This document shows positions 23,248 to 34,678 of a stretch of DNA of 64,000 bases, one piece after another; the stretch's first letter is position 1; each line of letters starts with the position of its first letter. The DNA is taken from NCBI GenBank assembly GCA_944474755.1, contig OX104112.1, positions 59,799,640-59,863,639 of the forward strand, written 5' to 3'. A program made the position numbers and the translations under genes. The notes beneath the pieces were generated by a model. That model was given only the letters and a program-made list of their open reading frames with translations. It made no database searches and was not told the DNA's origin. The DNA comes from Limnoperna fortunei. Lineage: Eukaryota > Mollusca > Bivalvia > Mytilida > Modiolidae.

Positions 23248-26200
23248 CTGAAAAATAACAGGCTTGCTTATTCATTTAATTACTGACTTAATCTGAGGTT
23301 TTGGTCTTCATGTTGACTAGACACTTTTTATCTCTAAACAGACGATTGCCATACACGTTCTAAAGTAGTATGTGTGGAAAGCCTTTCATTATGGTCACAT
23401 TTTAACTTTTAGCGATATAACTGTTACCTATTACACACTTAGAAACGACAGCGCTTCGTTATTAATATAAAAGGTCATTCTTTAAGAATTTACTCCTTCA
23501 ATTTGTGTTTTATATATAGAAAAAACGATATTTTAACATAAAAGAGTTGTATTAATCAACAAGATAGTACTAATAAGCAAATACGTTCGTTTTTTTATAT
23601 CTACTTACTTTTCTGGGTGTACTTTGTTACTGTTATCTGCATACATACATATTGCTGTCAGGAAGAATATAATCTGAAAATTATATAAAATACATAACAA
23701 ATGAAGTTAATAACAATATTACGAACACTAAAGAAATTGTCCGAAAAGGCAATCCACAAATCAAAGTCCAAAAAACCGACAAACTAGAATACTAATAACC
23801 AAAACTATAGCAACTACAGCAATTGTCCCAATTTACCAAAACTATAGCAACTACAGCAATTGTCCCGATTTTGTACAGGCATTTAAAAGGAAAAGGAAAA
23901 AGTGGGTTACAGTCAGTAAAAGAGCTTCACTGATAACTTGTTTTGAAGATTACTATTTAACGCTCATATACCGATATGTGTTGCCAATATTCAATTTGTA
24001 AACGCATCAACGAATTAATTGGTCAGTGTTACCGATTGTCTGAATAACCGAGATCAATGACTAAAACATATTTATGACCACATAAAAGTTATACTAGCAG
24101 AAGTAATAAATTTTACATTTGCAGCTTGCTACCTATTCTTAAAGTAATGGATATATTTTATTCCGTTGGAAGTATTCAAGTTATAAAATTATAAAAGGAA
24201 AGATCTTACCGCTAAGCATAGTAGGTAACGTGTTTGGAGAGTGCAACGTTCTTGGGTTTTGATGGCGCATTATAGTCGCTACAAAGGGCTAGTTTTTTGC
24301 AATCTAATTAAAATTATATCTTTCACTTGCTCCCCCCTTTTTGCTATGGTCGCTGCGTGTAGCGACCATAGCAAAAAGGGGGTAGCAAGTGAAAGATATA
24401 ATTTTAATTAGATTGGTTTTTTGCGATTTTATTTAACAGGATTATCAATGGGTTCATTTAAGGCTAAATGAAAAGATCACGTATAGGTATTGATGTGATA
24501 ACGCTAAACATGTAAGTTAAATAACAGTATAGTAACTGTCAATCACCCATCTTGAAATAAATTAGTCAATAATTTAGGTTAAGAACATTAAAATGGCTAT
24601 TAAAATATAACTGGATAAGTAATGAAACGTGAATTTTATTATAGTGTAGCTAAATTATTTTTGTAGAACTGGTTGACAACTAACTAGAATGACATTTGAA
24701 CATTATCTAGTTCTAAATTTATACTACAGGAACTGTTACTGTAAACAACATTTACTATATTTTTAATTTTCTTGTATTGTTACAAAACTACGATCACACA
24801 AACTTATTAAAACCGTTATTACAATCGCAATACAAAATCACCGGGTACGATTATTATGCTGTATTAAGAGTTTTTATTAAATTAATTACTGGAACCATAC
24901 TGGGAGGGTTCCCAGTGCTCGACTCACAGAGCAGCCCAGCACGTCCCCGGGTGGCGGATAGGGGAGACCCTCTCGTTGGGGGGTTGTCAGGTCATAATAC
25001 GGAAAGCCTGACCGCGGACCGTAATGGGTAACGTGTTTGGAGAGTGCTACGCTCCTTGCACGATAAAGACTTTTGTAGATTTCGAAAAAGAGTAGGCTCA
25101 TTGTAGCCGATACAAAAGGCTAAATTTTCCGCCCCTACCCAAAACTCCGTACGTTTTCAGTGGCAGTCGAAGTTGTATTCCCTGTGACCCATCCCACCCC
25201 CATTTTCCGTTGATTTATTATTTGTTAACTTGTTCCCGTCCTGAATATAGCTGAAATACTGCTCACTGGACGTAAAGAAGACATCCAATCAATCAATCAA
25301 TTATTAAATAAATTATGTTTAGTCTGATATCTGGTTTGAAATTGTCACGATGACACATGGCGTTTTTAAAATTCCGACCAGATGTTGAAGGTAGTGTCGA
25401 CTAAATATACATGCACATCTTGTATGTTTACATGTTTCTCTTTGTCGTTCGGCCGTATTCTGTTAAATACTAGTTATATCATATTCGAATAATTAATTGA
25501 TTTATTGATTAATTGAATGCCGGCATACTATGCATAGAGCAGTATTGGACGGCCTAGGAATAAATGGAGAAGAAACACCACCCAAGAGATGGTAACCCAG
25601 GGATACAAATGGCAAGACCTAGTCAGACTGGCCCAAAACAGGACAGAATGGAGGCGTATCATCAGTGGCCTATGTACCACCTAGGTACAAAAGGGTATGT
25701 AAGTAAATATGTATTAGAGCTATATTTAGGACAGGACGAGGCAACAAATAATAATTAAATAGGGTAGGGACGTAAAATTGCTACAATGCGCTTTTCTCAA
25801 ACATACAAGTTTTTTTGTTGTGCAGGAACCGTGAAACTTTCCAAACAAGTTTCCCACTATGGTCCGCAGTAAAAGGTCTTGGTAGTACATGTGTATAACC
25901 TAAGTATTATAACAACACTTAGCGAAGACCTCTTTTTTCCGCCACATGGTGACGCTTTGTGCTGCTCAACTGATCATGACATAAAACCCTTTTGTAGTGC
26001 CGTGCCCAGTATATTATGTATTGGAGTAATATTGTTAAATTGTAATTAAAAAGTGTACACATCAGTTTTCATTATTCTTACAGAGCTCCCCAAACACTTT
26101 AATCCGCTTTAATTTCTACGGCATTGTTATCACTAATGTCAAATTAAAAAAAAACAAAGTAGAAGATATAACTGACCTTTACCAATTATTAATAAACATA

Positions 26201-29200
26201 CCTGCATAACTAATACGACTGCTAACACTGACGCCGTGATAGCGGTATTTCCCAAGGCCAAATTCCAAATCGCGTCAAAACAACCCTAAAAATATGATAC
26301 ATGACACGGTTGAGAAACTAGAAAAAAAATTAGGCACCAAAATGTTCATTTTGAACATTTATTGCTTGACTTTATAGCAATTTCGTCTTTAAATCGGAAA
26401 ACAAACTGAACTTTTGAGGAAATACCTAGAAGGGCCATGTCCTTGTATGGAATTACCTTGTTTCTTTGGTTTTATAAAAAAAATGGGGTTTTGGCAACTT
26501 CTTTTGCAAGTTCGACATATATAAATTTTTGCATATGGACCAGACATCAATTAGCGAAAAAATAAATAGTTTTCAGCTATGGCTGTTTTTGTTTATTTTA
26601 ACAACATATAAATCATAAAGGTTTTATATATAAAGATGTTTGTGACTGATCGAATGTTGCAGGCCGGTCGATTTGGCACCTGTCTCCATTTTCCTTTATT
26701 TATTCACGACACAGTTTTAGAAAAGCGTTAATCTATTTAAAGTAATCGGCACATGTTTGCACTTATCTGTACGTATTGAAGTTTCACACAAAGGATTCAC
26801 AACGGATTAAATATATATAGATATTATATATGTACTTCAAATACAGATACAAAAAAGTTTGTATAGTGGTCTAGTGTCCTGATTTTTGGGCTACAGAATG
26901 CTAGCTGGGAGATAGCTACTTCGTTAAAAGTACGTATCTATACAAAATTGTTAGTGTTAGTTTACAAATAAAAGATGGACCACTTTTATAAACGTACCCA
27001 TATCCAATGTATTTCCCAAATGTGACACATTTTAGATTTTAATGTAGATATGTATTAGGTGTATGCACAGAGTCAAGAAATGCTATCATGGGTTTACAAT
27101 ATGCTTTTACTTGAGGTTGTGTTGCTTTTACATTGTCAGATTATTTTGTAATCTTTTGGTCGTGTTAGTTTTCTTGTTAACTGGTAAAACAAACATAAAT
27201 CCTGACTACTAAAGGCTTCAGGATGTGTTCGTACCAACACAAATGCATATTTATGATATATATAAGTTTTGCTTTGACAAAACCCTTACCTTATTGTAAT
27301 TGTTTTTACTTGTAGTCAGTGGATTCTGGGCACAAGACAAGTCAGTGGAGCTTGGTAATGTTATGCAGCACGTCAAGGGTGTTGCCAGGTTATCTCTTAC
27401 CCAGTTGGTTGCGTCTATGAAGTCATAGTAATTATCTATGCCACAGCAAGAGAACTGTAATACATAACAGGTTAAATGTAACGGTTAAATGCTTTTTTGA
27501 GCTATTTTTTGTTAAAGTTTATTTGTTTTTAATCTACCCTTTAAGTGAAGTCAAAACTGTTTACTGATAAAAATAAAAATGAGAACCACAGTACAACTTC
27601 TAATCATTATCAAGGCAAATAGTTTAAGAAAATAAGATTTATCAGGAATTATAATGCAGCATATACATTTAAACGGCGTTTTGTACAAGGCTTATGATGT
27701 GTTATGTTTAAGAAAATTAGGAAGGAACCGAAAGTAAAATAAAAAAATGCGGTTATAAACAAATGTATACAACTCAAAACAAAAAACACAAACAAAACCA
27801 AAAAGAAAAAGAGTAACCAGAACTTTATATATTTTATCGTTTTTTAAATAATAATAAGAATCACAATAAACGTTAGAGTTAAGAAAAATCCCAGTAAGTT
27901 CAAACATTGGTAAAAAAGGGTGAAATAGTGTTCTATTCAAACATACAAATATGGTCAATTCTTAGCCAATATATATAATAAGTAATTTACAATAATCTTA
28001 GTTTATTTCATTTGCTATAAACTGCTGCCATAATGAATAAAAATGAAATCTGTAGTTTTTAATCAGAGTCTCTACACTCCCTTTGTCAGTCGCATTTTTA
28101 TTTACGCATAAATTTACAAAAGTCCATAATATTACCGATAAGGTACAAATAAAAGACTGAATACAAAGGTTAAGGATAAAGTATATATGTGTTGCATGAA
28201 TGCTATAATAAGCGTTCTCTATATATTAATGCTAGGTTAACGTAAATCATTTGCTTTTCATTTCTTTTACGAAAAATATTCTGTAATCAGATCCAAGATA
28301 TCTTAAGTGCACTAAGTTACTGTTATTTCTTTTAAAAATTAAAAATGATATGTTGAATGATGAACTGTTGCGAAAACTGTGTTGCAGTTTTATTATATTA
28401 CGTTGGATAAGAACAAGTAAAAGTCAGGTAAAGTAATATTGTTAAAAACAGTAAAATTGTAAAACCTTTAAAACATATTTGAAAGAAAGTTACATAGGAA
28501 CAGAAACATTGGTCATTTATATAAAACACGAAAACAGTTGACAAGAAAAAAAACTAATGTTTTCTCATATAAGAATCGTCTCATCTCCGTTCTTAATCCC
28601 AATGATCACGAATTACGGACATAGAACCTCTCTCCTATGACCTGTGGGGTTATATATAATGGACCATCAGAGATCGTTTGGGATGTAAAAACGCCTAACA
28701 GATGTCCGTCAATTTAAGATGCAAAGTACGACTTCCGTTCAGTAAGAAAGACACAATTAAAAACATACAGAACACTAAGCTGTGTGGCACGTATGCACAG
28801 AATTTCAAACCATATTCATTCTACTTTGTAAAATGAAACTTTCCTTTTCTGGCTAATCCAATTCTTATGTTGAATCTTATCTACCATTTTATTTATAGTT
28901 TACGAATTCAAATATTGCTGTAATTTATTCGATGGAAATTAAACATTGGCTGTTGAAATCCTCTTCTGGGGTGGTTTATTCTGTAACATTTTATAATTAC
29001 ATTCAAGTTAAGGTCATTCCTTACCTGCTGATTAACAAAATTCCATGCAATAGAAACAACATTTGTTCCATTTAACCCGGCATAATCAGACTTTATGGTA
29101 GAATTCAGTGTCTCCTTGATGGGTTTCGTAATCTGCAAAAAAAGCGTTTAATCGTAAATGTATCTAACGAATTGCATGTATTGTTAAATTTATGTACATT

Positions 29201-30469
29201 AAATATTTCATGATATTGTAACTTGATGTTTGAAAAATAACAAATTCGATTCTCAGTTGTGCTAACCGAAAACTGATGAAAAAAAGACGAACAAATCGAA
29301 CTGGAGTAAAAAATATAGTTTCTACGTCGGCTAACATATCAGCTGCAATGTATCTTTGGTGTGTTGACACTGCAAGTCCACCGTAGAACGAAATCTTGTA
29401 ATGCTTTAATTAAGGTTTTTCGTACTGCTGTTTTAACCTGTGGCATCGGTGGCCGAGTGATTTATGTAGTTCGACTACTACAGTGTATTGATCACGTGGT
29501 CTGTCAACACTGAGATTGCGGGTCGAGTCTCACTGCGGGCAGGGTGTGCTCGATTTTAATCCTAATTGACGAGGACTGCCAGGGATCCTAGCTAAGGTCG
29601 GAGGTTTTCTCCGGGTACTCCGGCTTCCTCCACATTAAAAACCAGACGCTATGATATAGCTGCAAAATAGCTGAACGCGGAGTTAAAACAATGCTAAGAA
29701 GTGAAATTCAGATGATATTATTATTAGTCAATTTTACAGTCATATTTTCTTTGTACAAAAGACTTTGTAATTTGATACAAATCTTGCATAATTCTTACCA
29801 TTTCAGGTTTCCAATAAAAAATCCCAGCGGTTATTACTTCTGCAGCAATCAGTGCAAATACAACCAGAGCGTAGATAATCAGCATACATTTTATCTTTTT
29901 ACACGCTCCAAGAAATCCGACGATTGTTAGAATCAGTAATAGGACACCAGTCAATATGAAGGCCAAGGTAAGATTACCAAGAAGATCTGATATATTGAAG
30001 TTTAACTTTACATTTGAATATCCTGCACTAGTAAGCGAGGACTCTAAGCTGGTAATGATGCCCTGATAGTAACTTTTTAATATGCTGTCTCCAAATTTTC
30101 CAATAAGTCCAACAACAAAGAAAATTAATCCAATCACCTAAAAAAGAAGATAAATGATGTAAATCCCCTGAGCGGTTGCTGTAGCTTTTTGGCCATTACT
30201 AGCGTTAAGTCTTGAACAATGATTGACTAGTCTGAGGTTCGGAGATGAAAATGGATGACAAAAATCTTTTTCAAAATGTTAGTTATCTTTTTGAAATTAA
30301 TTTATGTAAAAATTTTCGCAGTATGTTATTGTTTACACCCAGTCAAAAGTACATCGCTAAACTTTAAAATTGCTACCATATAATGTACATATTAAAAGGT
30401 GTAACTTACCAAGAAAAATATATTTGTCACAATAAGAAAAATCCGACCAGCAGTCAGTAGGCAACCCAT
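23229..30469 (-). CDS. Tetraspanin family membrane protein (7 coding exons, complete)
   Basis: Coding exons, in order: 30469-30410, 30137-29799, 29132-29025, 27454-27290, 26285-26202, 23673-23609 and 23247-23229 (stop TAG 23231-23229). All phases join, giving 279 residues. The topology is that of a tetraspanin: TM1 about 10-32, a small loop with glycosylation sites N68 and N75, TM2 about 79-98, the GFLGAC motif at 94-99, TM3 about 105-128, a large extracellular loop about 129-243, TM4 about 243-267, and a short basic tail ending GGKKK. The large loop has the signature CCG (172-174), a second Cys pair (198-199), C210 and C226, six cysteines in all, plus NST and NGT sites. Tetraspanins organise plasma-membrane or endosomal microdomains; the exact orthologue cannot be named from this reading. 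Confidence 0.92.
23609..23673 (-). CDS. Tetraspanin exon 6
   Basis: Acceptor ataattttcag. It encodes IIFFLTAICMYADNSNKVHPE plus two bases of a Lys codon. A perfect donor GTAAGT follows. The intron itself begins with an in-frame TAA after one more Lys codon, so retention of this intron would still give an almost full-length protein. Confidence 0.85.
23725..23920. repeat. Dispersed repeat with a 38-bp internal duplication
   Basis: The block 'caaactacagcaattgtccc' type sequence appears twice in tandem (about 23799 and 23837). The flanking sequence (ccgacaaactagaa…, ggcatttaaaaggaaaa) resembles segments at 47.9 and 48.6 kb. It lies in a tetraspanin intron. Confidence 0.5.
24222..24470. repeat. 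Repeat copy interrupted by a snap-back insertion
   Basis: ggtaacgtgtttggagagtg at 24227 also occurs at 25028 in another repeat. The sequence on either side of the hairpin at 24301-24415 carries the same gttttttgc, as expected if the hairpin inserted here. Confidence 0.45.
24301..24415. mobile_element. 115-bp near-perfect snap-back (foldback) element with 9-bp flanking duplication
   Basis: The arm at 24300-24354 and its reverse complement at 24361-24415 match at 54 of 55 positions around a 6-nt loop (gcgtgt). The 9-bp sequence gttttttgc stands immediately left (24292-24300) and right (24416-24424), consistent with a target-site duplication. No coding capacity. It lies in a tetraspanin intron. 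Confidence 0.85.
24896..25302 (+). repeat. Dispersed composite repeat ending in a SINE-like (aatc)n tail
   Basis: A GC-richer head (gggttcccagtgctcgactc … gggtggcggataggggagac) is followed by the tail cctgaatatagctgaaatac…ggacgtaaag and (aatc)n. A related copy lies on the - strand at 53.63-53.91 kb (gagggcatttc, aggctttcca). Tail fragments are at 36.7 and 40.2 kb. Confidence 0.6.
25544..25684 (+). pseudogene. 3' end of a LINE (non-LTR retrotransposon) ORF2
   Basis: The frame reads IGRPRNKWRRN, then YKWQDLVRLAQNRTEWRRI and SGLCTT, followed by TAG at 25682-25684. The spacing GRP…W…LAQNR..WR…GLC is typical of the C-terminus of many animal LINE reverse-transcriptase polyproteins. Only the last ~45 codons are present, as in a 5'-truncated insertion inside the tetraspanin intron. 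Confidence 0.65.
26202..26285 (-). CDS. Tetraspanin exon 5
   Basis: Acceptor catatttttag and donor GTATGT; 28 codons (GCFDAIWNLALG…VLVMQ) with the last loop cysteine and most of TM4. Confidence 0.9.
27290..27454 (-). CDS. Tetraspanin exon 4 with CCG motif
   Basis: Acceptor tgtattacag and donor GTAAGGG; 55 codons starting FSCCGIDNYYDF and containing the second Cys pair (TPLTCC). Confidence 0.92.
29025..29132 (-). CDS. Tetraspanin exon 3
   Basis: Acceptor cttttttttgcag and donor GTAAGG; 36 codons forming the first helices of the large loop, ending WNFVNQQ just before the CCG exon. Confidence 0.88.
29442..29693 (+). repeat. tRNA-derived SINE (plus strand) in tetraspanin intron
   Basis: Head with A box TGGCCGAGTGATT at about 29450 and B box GGGTCGAGTCTC at about 29520, then the family body (cgggtactccggcttcctcc, aaaaaccagacgc) and tail. 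This copy shows the tRNA-like head most clearly. Confidence 0.85.
29799..30137 (-). CDS. Tetraspanin exon 2
   Basis: Acceptor cttcttttttag and donor GTAAGAA; 113 codons in phase. It covers the end of TM1, the small loop, TM2, the GFLGAC motif and TM3 (CMLIIYALVVFALIAAEV). Confidence 0.92.
30410..30469 (-). CDS. Tetraspanin exon 1 (coding)
   Basis: ATG at 30469-30467 begins MGCLLTAGRIFLIVTNIFFL, the cytosolic N-terminus and the start of TM1. Donor GTAAGTTAC follows. Upstream on the - strand a tttacag acceptor ends at 30487, suggesting an additional non-coding 5' exon farther up that I could not locate. Confidence 0.85.
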
Positions 30470-31036
30470 GATTGCTTAACTTGTTACTGTAAATATAACA
30501 TGTATGAACATTAATACAACCAGCAAACAATGCACGTTATTAATTAACTTTAAAAAATCAGCGAAAATATTTTACGTTTGACTGACAGTTTGTATCAATA
30601 ATCAATGTACCTTTGACCTATTCTTTACATATTTTTAAATAGCTCTGCACGTCATAATTGAACACCAATGTATTGAATAGTAACGAAGGTAAACCTACAG
30701 AAAAAACATTCAATCGTGATATTGTTGACAAAAATCCATTTATAATAAATAAATGTATCAAATTCATTCATTTCTTCGTTTTCTTTGTCATTTAAATGAA
30801 ACTGGGTTTTTAAATCTAATATTACATCTTTAGCGAATATAATGATTCGTACCCAGCTGTGAGTGAATTAATAAGCAACATATATAAAATCATAACTTTT
30901 ACCTCAAGAATTAAAACTAAACAAGATTTAACAGAAGGGTTACTTATTATATTATAAAAAATGTAACGCTTTCAATGTCAAGGGTATTTGTGACGTAAGT
31001 ATTGTTCAGTGGCACCTTTCTATTGGTATCATTTTT

Positions 31037-31280
31037 GTTTGTTTGATGGTGTTTAACGCCACTTTCAGCAATTTTTCAGCTATATCAAGGCGTCCAGTTT
31101 TTATTGGGGGATGAAGTACTCGGAGAAAACCACCGACCTGCGGTGGGAAAACTGACAATCCTTGTCAATTAAGATTGGAGTCGAGTACACCATCCCTGTA
31201 GTGAGAATCGAACCCTCAATCTCAGTGTTGACAGACCACGTGATTAATAATAGACAAACTACCTTGACCACTCGGCCACT
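31037..31280 (-). repeat. tRNA-derived SINE
   Basis: gtttgtttgatggtgtttaa at the left, ctcggccac at the right, with the internal gagaatcgaaccctc (B box on the - strand). Same family as 2.8 kb. Confidence 0.8.
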
Positions 31281-34083
31281 ATTGATATTATGAACACGGA
31301 TTTATTACAATACAAGATTTAAGTTAAAGAAAAAATATCAAGATTTTTTATGATAAAAGCTGACGTAGTATGATTTAGTACAGTAATAGTTTTACAGTTA
31401 AATGCTCCTTTCCTATTTGACTGTCGATATTTGGTCATGCAGATTGAGCAAAGATATAGTTGTCAGTAGTTTTATATTGCTTAATTTGTATCAATTACAT
31501 TATAAAAGTCGTATTTTATTCTTTTGAAACAAATTTTATGACGGAATCTAAATTTCTAACCTACCTCATTTAAATATGGTGTTATCCACAAAGAAAGAAA
31601 AGAATATTTTGAACAGGAAAGACGAAAACCACACAAAAATGTACACTTATTGGCAGAGAATAGAAATAAATAAGGATAAAAAAAAAACAAAAACCACAAA
31701 TCCGAGCACTGAAGTAAATGTATAAATCTTTAAACTATGCTCAATATATTGGTCAAGGTCACGCCTTACGCAGTCATCCTCACAAGTCAGGGTTTCTGTG
31801 TCCACATGTGTCCACACTTGTGAGGATGATGTGTCCGGGTTTCGTGGACACTTGTGGAAACAGAAACCCTGACTTGTGAGCATGTACGCCGTTGAAATTT
31901 TTTTTATACAAATCCAGCTTAATATATCTCTAGAACAGTTTATGTATCTCACTTATTACATGTTTATCGCTATTTTGTAGTATTTTCCTTTGATTTTCTA
32001 TGTGCGGTCGTCATACAATTGTTTGTAATAAAGATTCTACTAAATTCGATTTAAATGCTAAATAGTCAATATGTGTTAGGAGAAACGTCAAAAGTTTGCT
32101 TAAATTGTGTTTTTCACCTTTTTGCATTTTTAAGGAAAAAAATATGTTATAACTAAAAGTTGGCGTATTCAACACCTCTATTCAACATTGCATTCAGTCT
32201 TAAATATCTAAGTTTCCTTAAAATTAACTGAAACTTACAAATAATAGACGACCTTCAGAATGATCTGTCCTTCGACGTGATTTATTTAGTCGTATGCACA
32301 ATCCAGTACATGTACATTGTCAATATTTTCACAATAGTTCTTTTCTTGTAATTAAATACTAAAGTCTATTGTGTAATAAACGTCTTCAAATGTAACGTGG
32401 ATTTTAAACTTCGATTTTATAAAAATCTCTGTATTTACAGAATAGATCTATCTCTTAACCTGAATAAATTAAATTCTACTTTTTCACAAAAGAAGACTCT
32501 AGATTTAAATTTCATATTTGCTTTTAAAGGTAAATATTTACAAAATTAAGTGGTTTGAAGCACTTCTTCTGTAAATATTTCAAGTTAAAGAACGATCATG
32601 TGACGTAAATCTTTTGAAGATATATTCGCGATAAGTCCAGGAGTCTATTCAAGGATAATAAACGTGTCATGGAGTGATTCATGTTAACCATTTCATAAGA
32701 AATATCAGCTCTTATAAAAACAATTCTGCAATGTGAGTTTTTCCAACCGTAATATTACCAAACAAGCGCACCCTTATCTTTCAAATTATAGCCTGTCAAA
32801 TATTACATATTGAGTGGATTGATTGATTGGAAGTTTGCTTTACGTCTAATACATATTGCGGAATGATATTATTAACATACTGCCTGTAGTGGTGTTACAC
32901 CAGAATATCACCAGAAGTAGGTATATCACCCGAGACTTAGTCATATAATTTAATGAGTGTGATATTCCGACTTGACATCCTCCACTACTGGCAGTATGGA
33001 TCATACACTTTTCATATTTCAGAAACTTAATTTCCGGTCAAGAGGGCGTTATTTCCAGAGGAGTGTCATATATCAGATTGATCTATCGTGGTGCTATATC
33101 GTTGTCTACGATGTGAAATAAGTACAGAATTTATTGGAATACTCATATTAATTATCCTATAAAAATTTAAGATTTATGTATGAAGTATAATATAACACAA
33201 TAATACCAATTTTGTCAGGAACAAATGACATATAAACAAAAGCCCTTTCCTTACCAGTTAAACTGAGACTCTGGCTTATCAGAAAGCGATAATCTTTCAT
33301 ACGCTATAATTCGACAAAATTATTGTTTCTTGTTCGTTTTGGCTTATTTTCTTAAGATACATACCTGTACGTTTTTTGACTTCAATGCTATTTTGACATT
33401 AAACAACTTCCTGAAATAGAATTTATGCCATATATTTATGTATACTTACATGCAGAAACACGTATTTTGAATTTTGTAACTCAATCTTTTTTACAAGGCA
33501 TACTTTCAATCGGTGAAGTATTGATATTTAACTTCATGGAACAACGCACAATAGAGTGATTTATAAAATCGGCGCAATAAACAAATACAGAGTACAAAAA
33601 TAGAAAATTTAATTATTAATATGTCTCCCAGATCTCCAGGTATTTCAAAATTAAAAAAAAATCAGGACTAACACGATACGATTCTAGTAGTTCCTTTCTA
33701 GATGTTTTAATAGGATTGTTAATAAGTAAATGTTTTTTATTTAGTATGGGTATATTCAAATAAAGAATATTGTCAAACGCTCATTTCTAAATAATTCTTA
33801 TGCAGAAAATGTTTACTTATGGTATATATTATACTACATGAGATTTCAGTCTACCACATCTATGAAACAGATTTGACTAGTCGTTTGCAACTTTTATCTC
33901 CCTTCTTATATCTCCCAACATGTGGCTCTTACTTAAATTTGATGAAATGGGGTTTTACTAAAGTAGTTTAAGATGTCTATCTATTTGTGTGTAAATGTTT
34001 TTTTTATTTAATTTTTAGCTGTTTTCCTCATTTATGTAATAAATAACATTTTCAACTCAATGCTATATTGTATCCTCCCTCCC
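31281..34083. other. No gene recognised upstream of the tetraspanin gene
   Basis: It holds the hairpin cluster at 31775-31880. Otherwise AT-rich sequence with short frames only; any tetraspanin promoter or 5' exon could lie here but I cannot point to it. Confidence 0.45.
31775..31880. repeat. Compound inverted repeat with two mutually exclusive hairpins
   Basis: Arms 31779-31815 and 31844-31880 are complementary at 35 of 37 positions with a 28-nt loop. In addition tcatcctcacaagt (31775-31788) pairs perfectly with acttgtgaggatga (31816-31829), which would use part of the same left arm. No protein family is recognised across it. Confidence 0.8.
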
Positions 34084-34535
34084 ATCAAACGGAGCGCAGC
34101 ATGTGTTGACAAAAATCTGTATGTACCAGATAAAAAGAGAGCACATCCTGTGTTGACAAAACGGTGTATGTTCCACAAAACAGAGCACCGCCTGCGTGGA
34201 CAAAAAGATGTATGTAAGACAAAACAGAGCACAGTCTGTGTTGAAAAAAAGATGTATGAAGTATAAAACAGAGCACAGCCTTTTTTTAAAGCGGTGTATG
34301 TACCATCAAACACAGCACAGCCTGTGTTGACAAAACGGTGTAAGTACTATCACACAGAGCACAGCCTGTGTTGACAAAAAGGTGTAAGTACCATCACACG
34401 GAGCATAGCCTGTGTTGACAAAACGGTGTATATACCACAAAACAGAGCACAGCCTGCGTTGACAAAAATGTGTATGTACCACAAAACAGATCACATCCTG
34501 TGTTGACAAAAAGGTGTATGTACATGAAAAACACA
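34084..34535. repeat. Minisatellite, about ten copies of a 43-45-bp unit
   Basis: The unit is of the form acagagcacagcctgtgttg, acaaaa(c/a)ggtgta and (t/a)gtaccacaaa. Copies differ by substitutions and small indels. Overlapping open frames on both strands come from the repeat and are not genes. The array abuts a head-less SINE. Confidence 0.88.
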
Positions 34536-34548
34536 CGGTTAAAATGTT

Positions 34549-34678
34549 TTGTTTGTTTGTTTGAGTGATGTTTAACGCCACTTTCAGCAATTTTTCAGCT
34601 ATTTCATGGCGTCCAGTTTTTATTGGGGGAGGAAGCCATGAGTACCCGGAGAGAACCCCCGACCTTCGGTAGGAAACT
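34549..34678 (-). repeat. SINE fragment lacking the tRNA head
   Basis: It runs from gtttgtttgtttgagtgatg through gaggaagcc and ccgaccttcggtaggaaact and then stops, so the tRNA-related half (5' end on the - strand) is missing, as in 5'-truncated retroposition. Confidence 0.8.

Noticed and set aside
31647..31952. 101-codon frame on the - strand with a hydrophobic C-terminus
   Set aside because: It reads through a 37-bp inverted repeat and has no recognisable domain; the hydrophobic end comes from an A/T-rich run.
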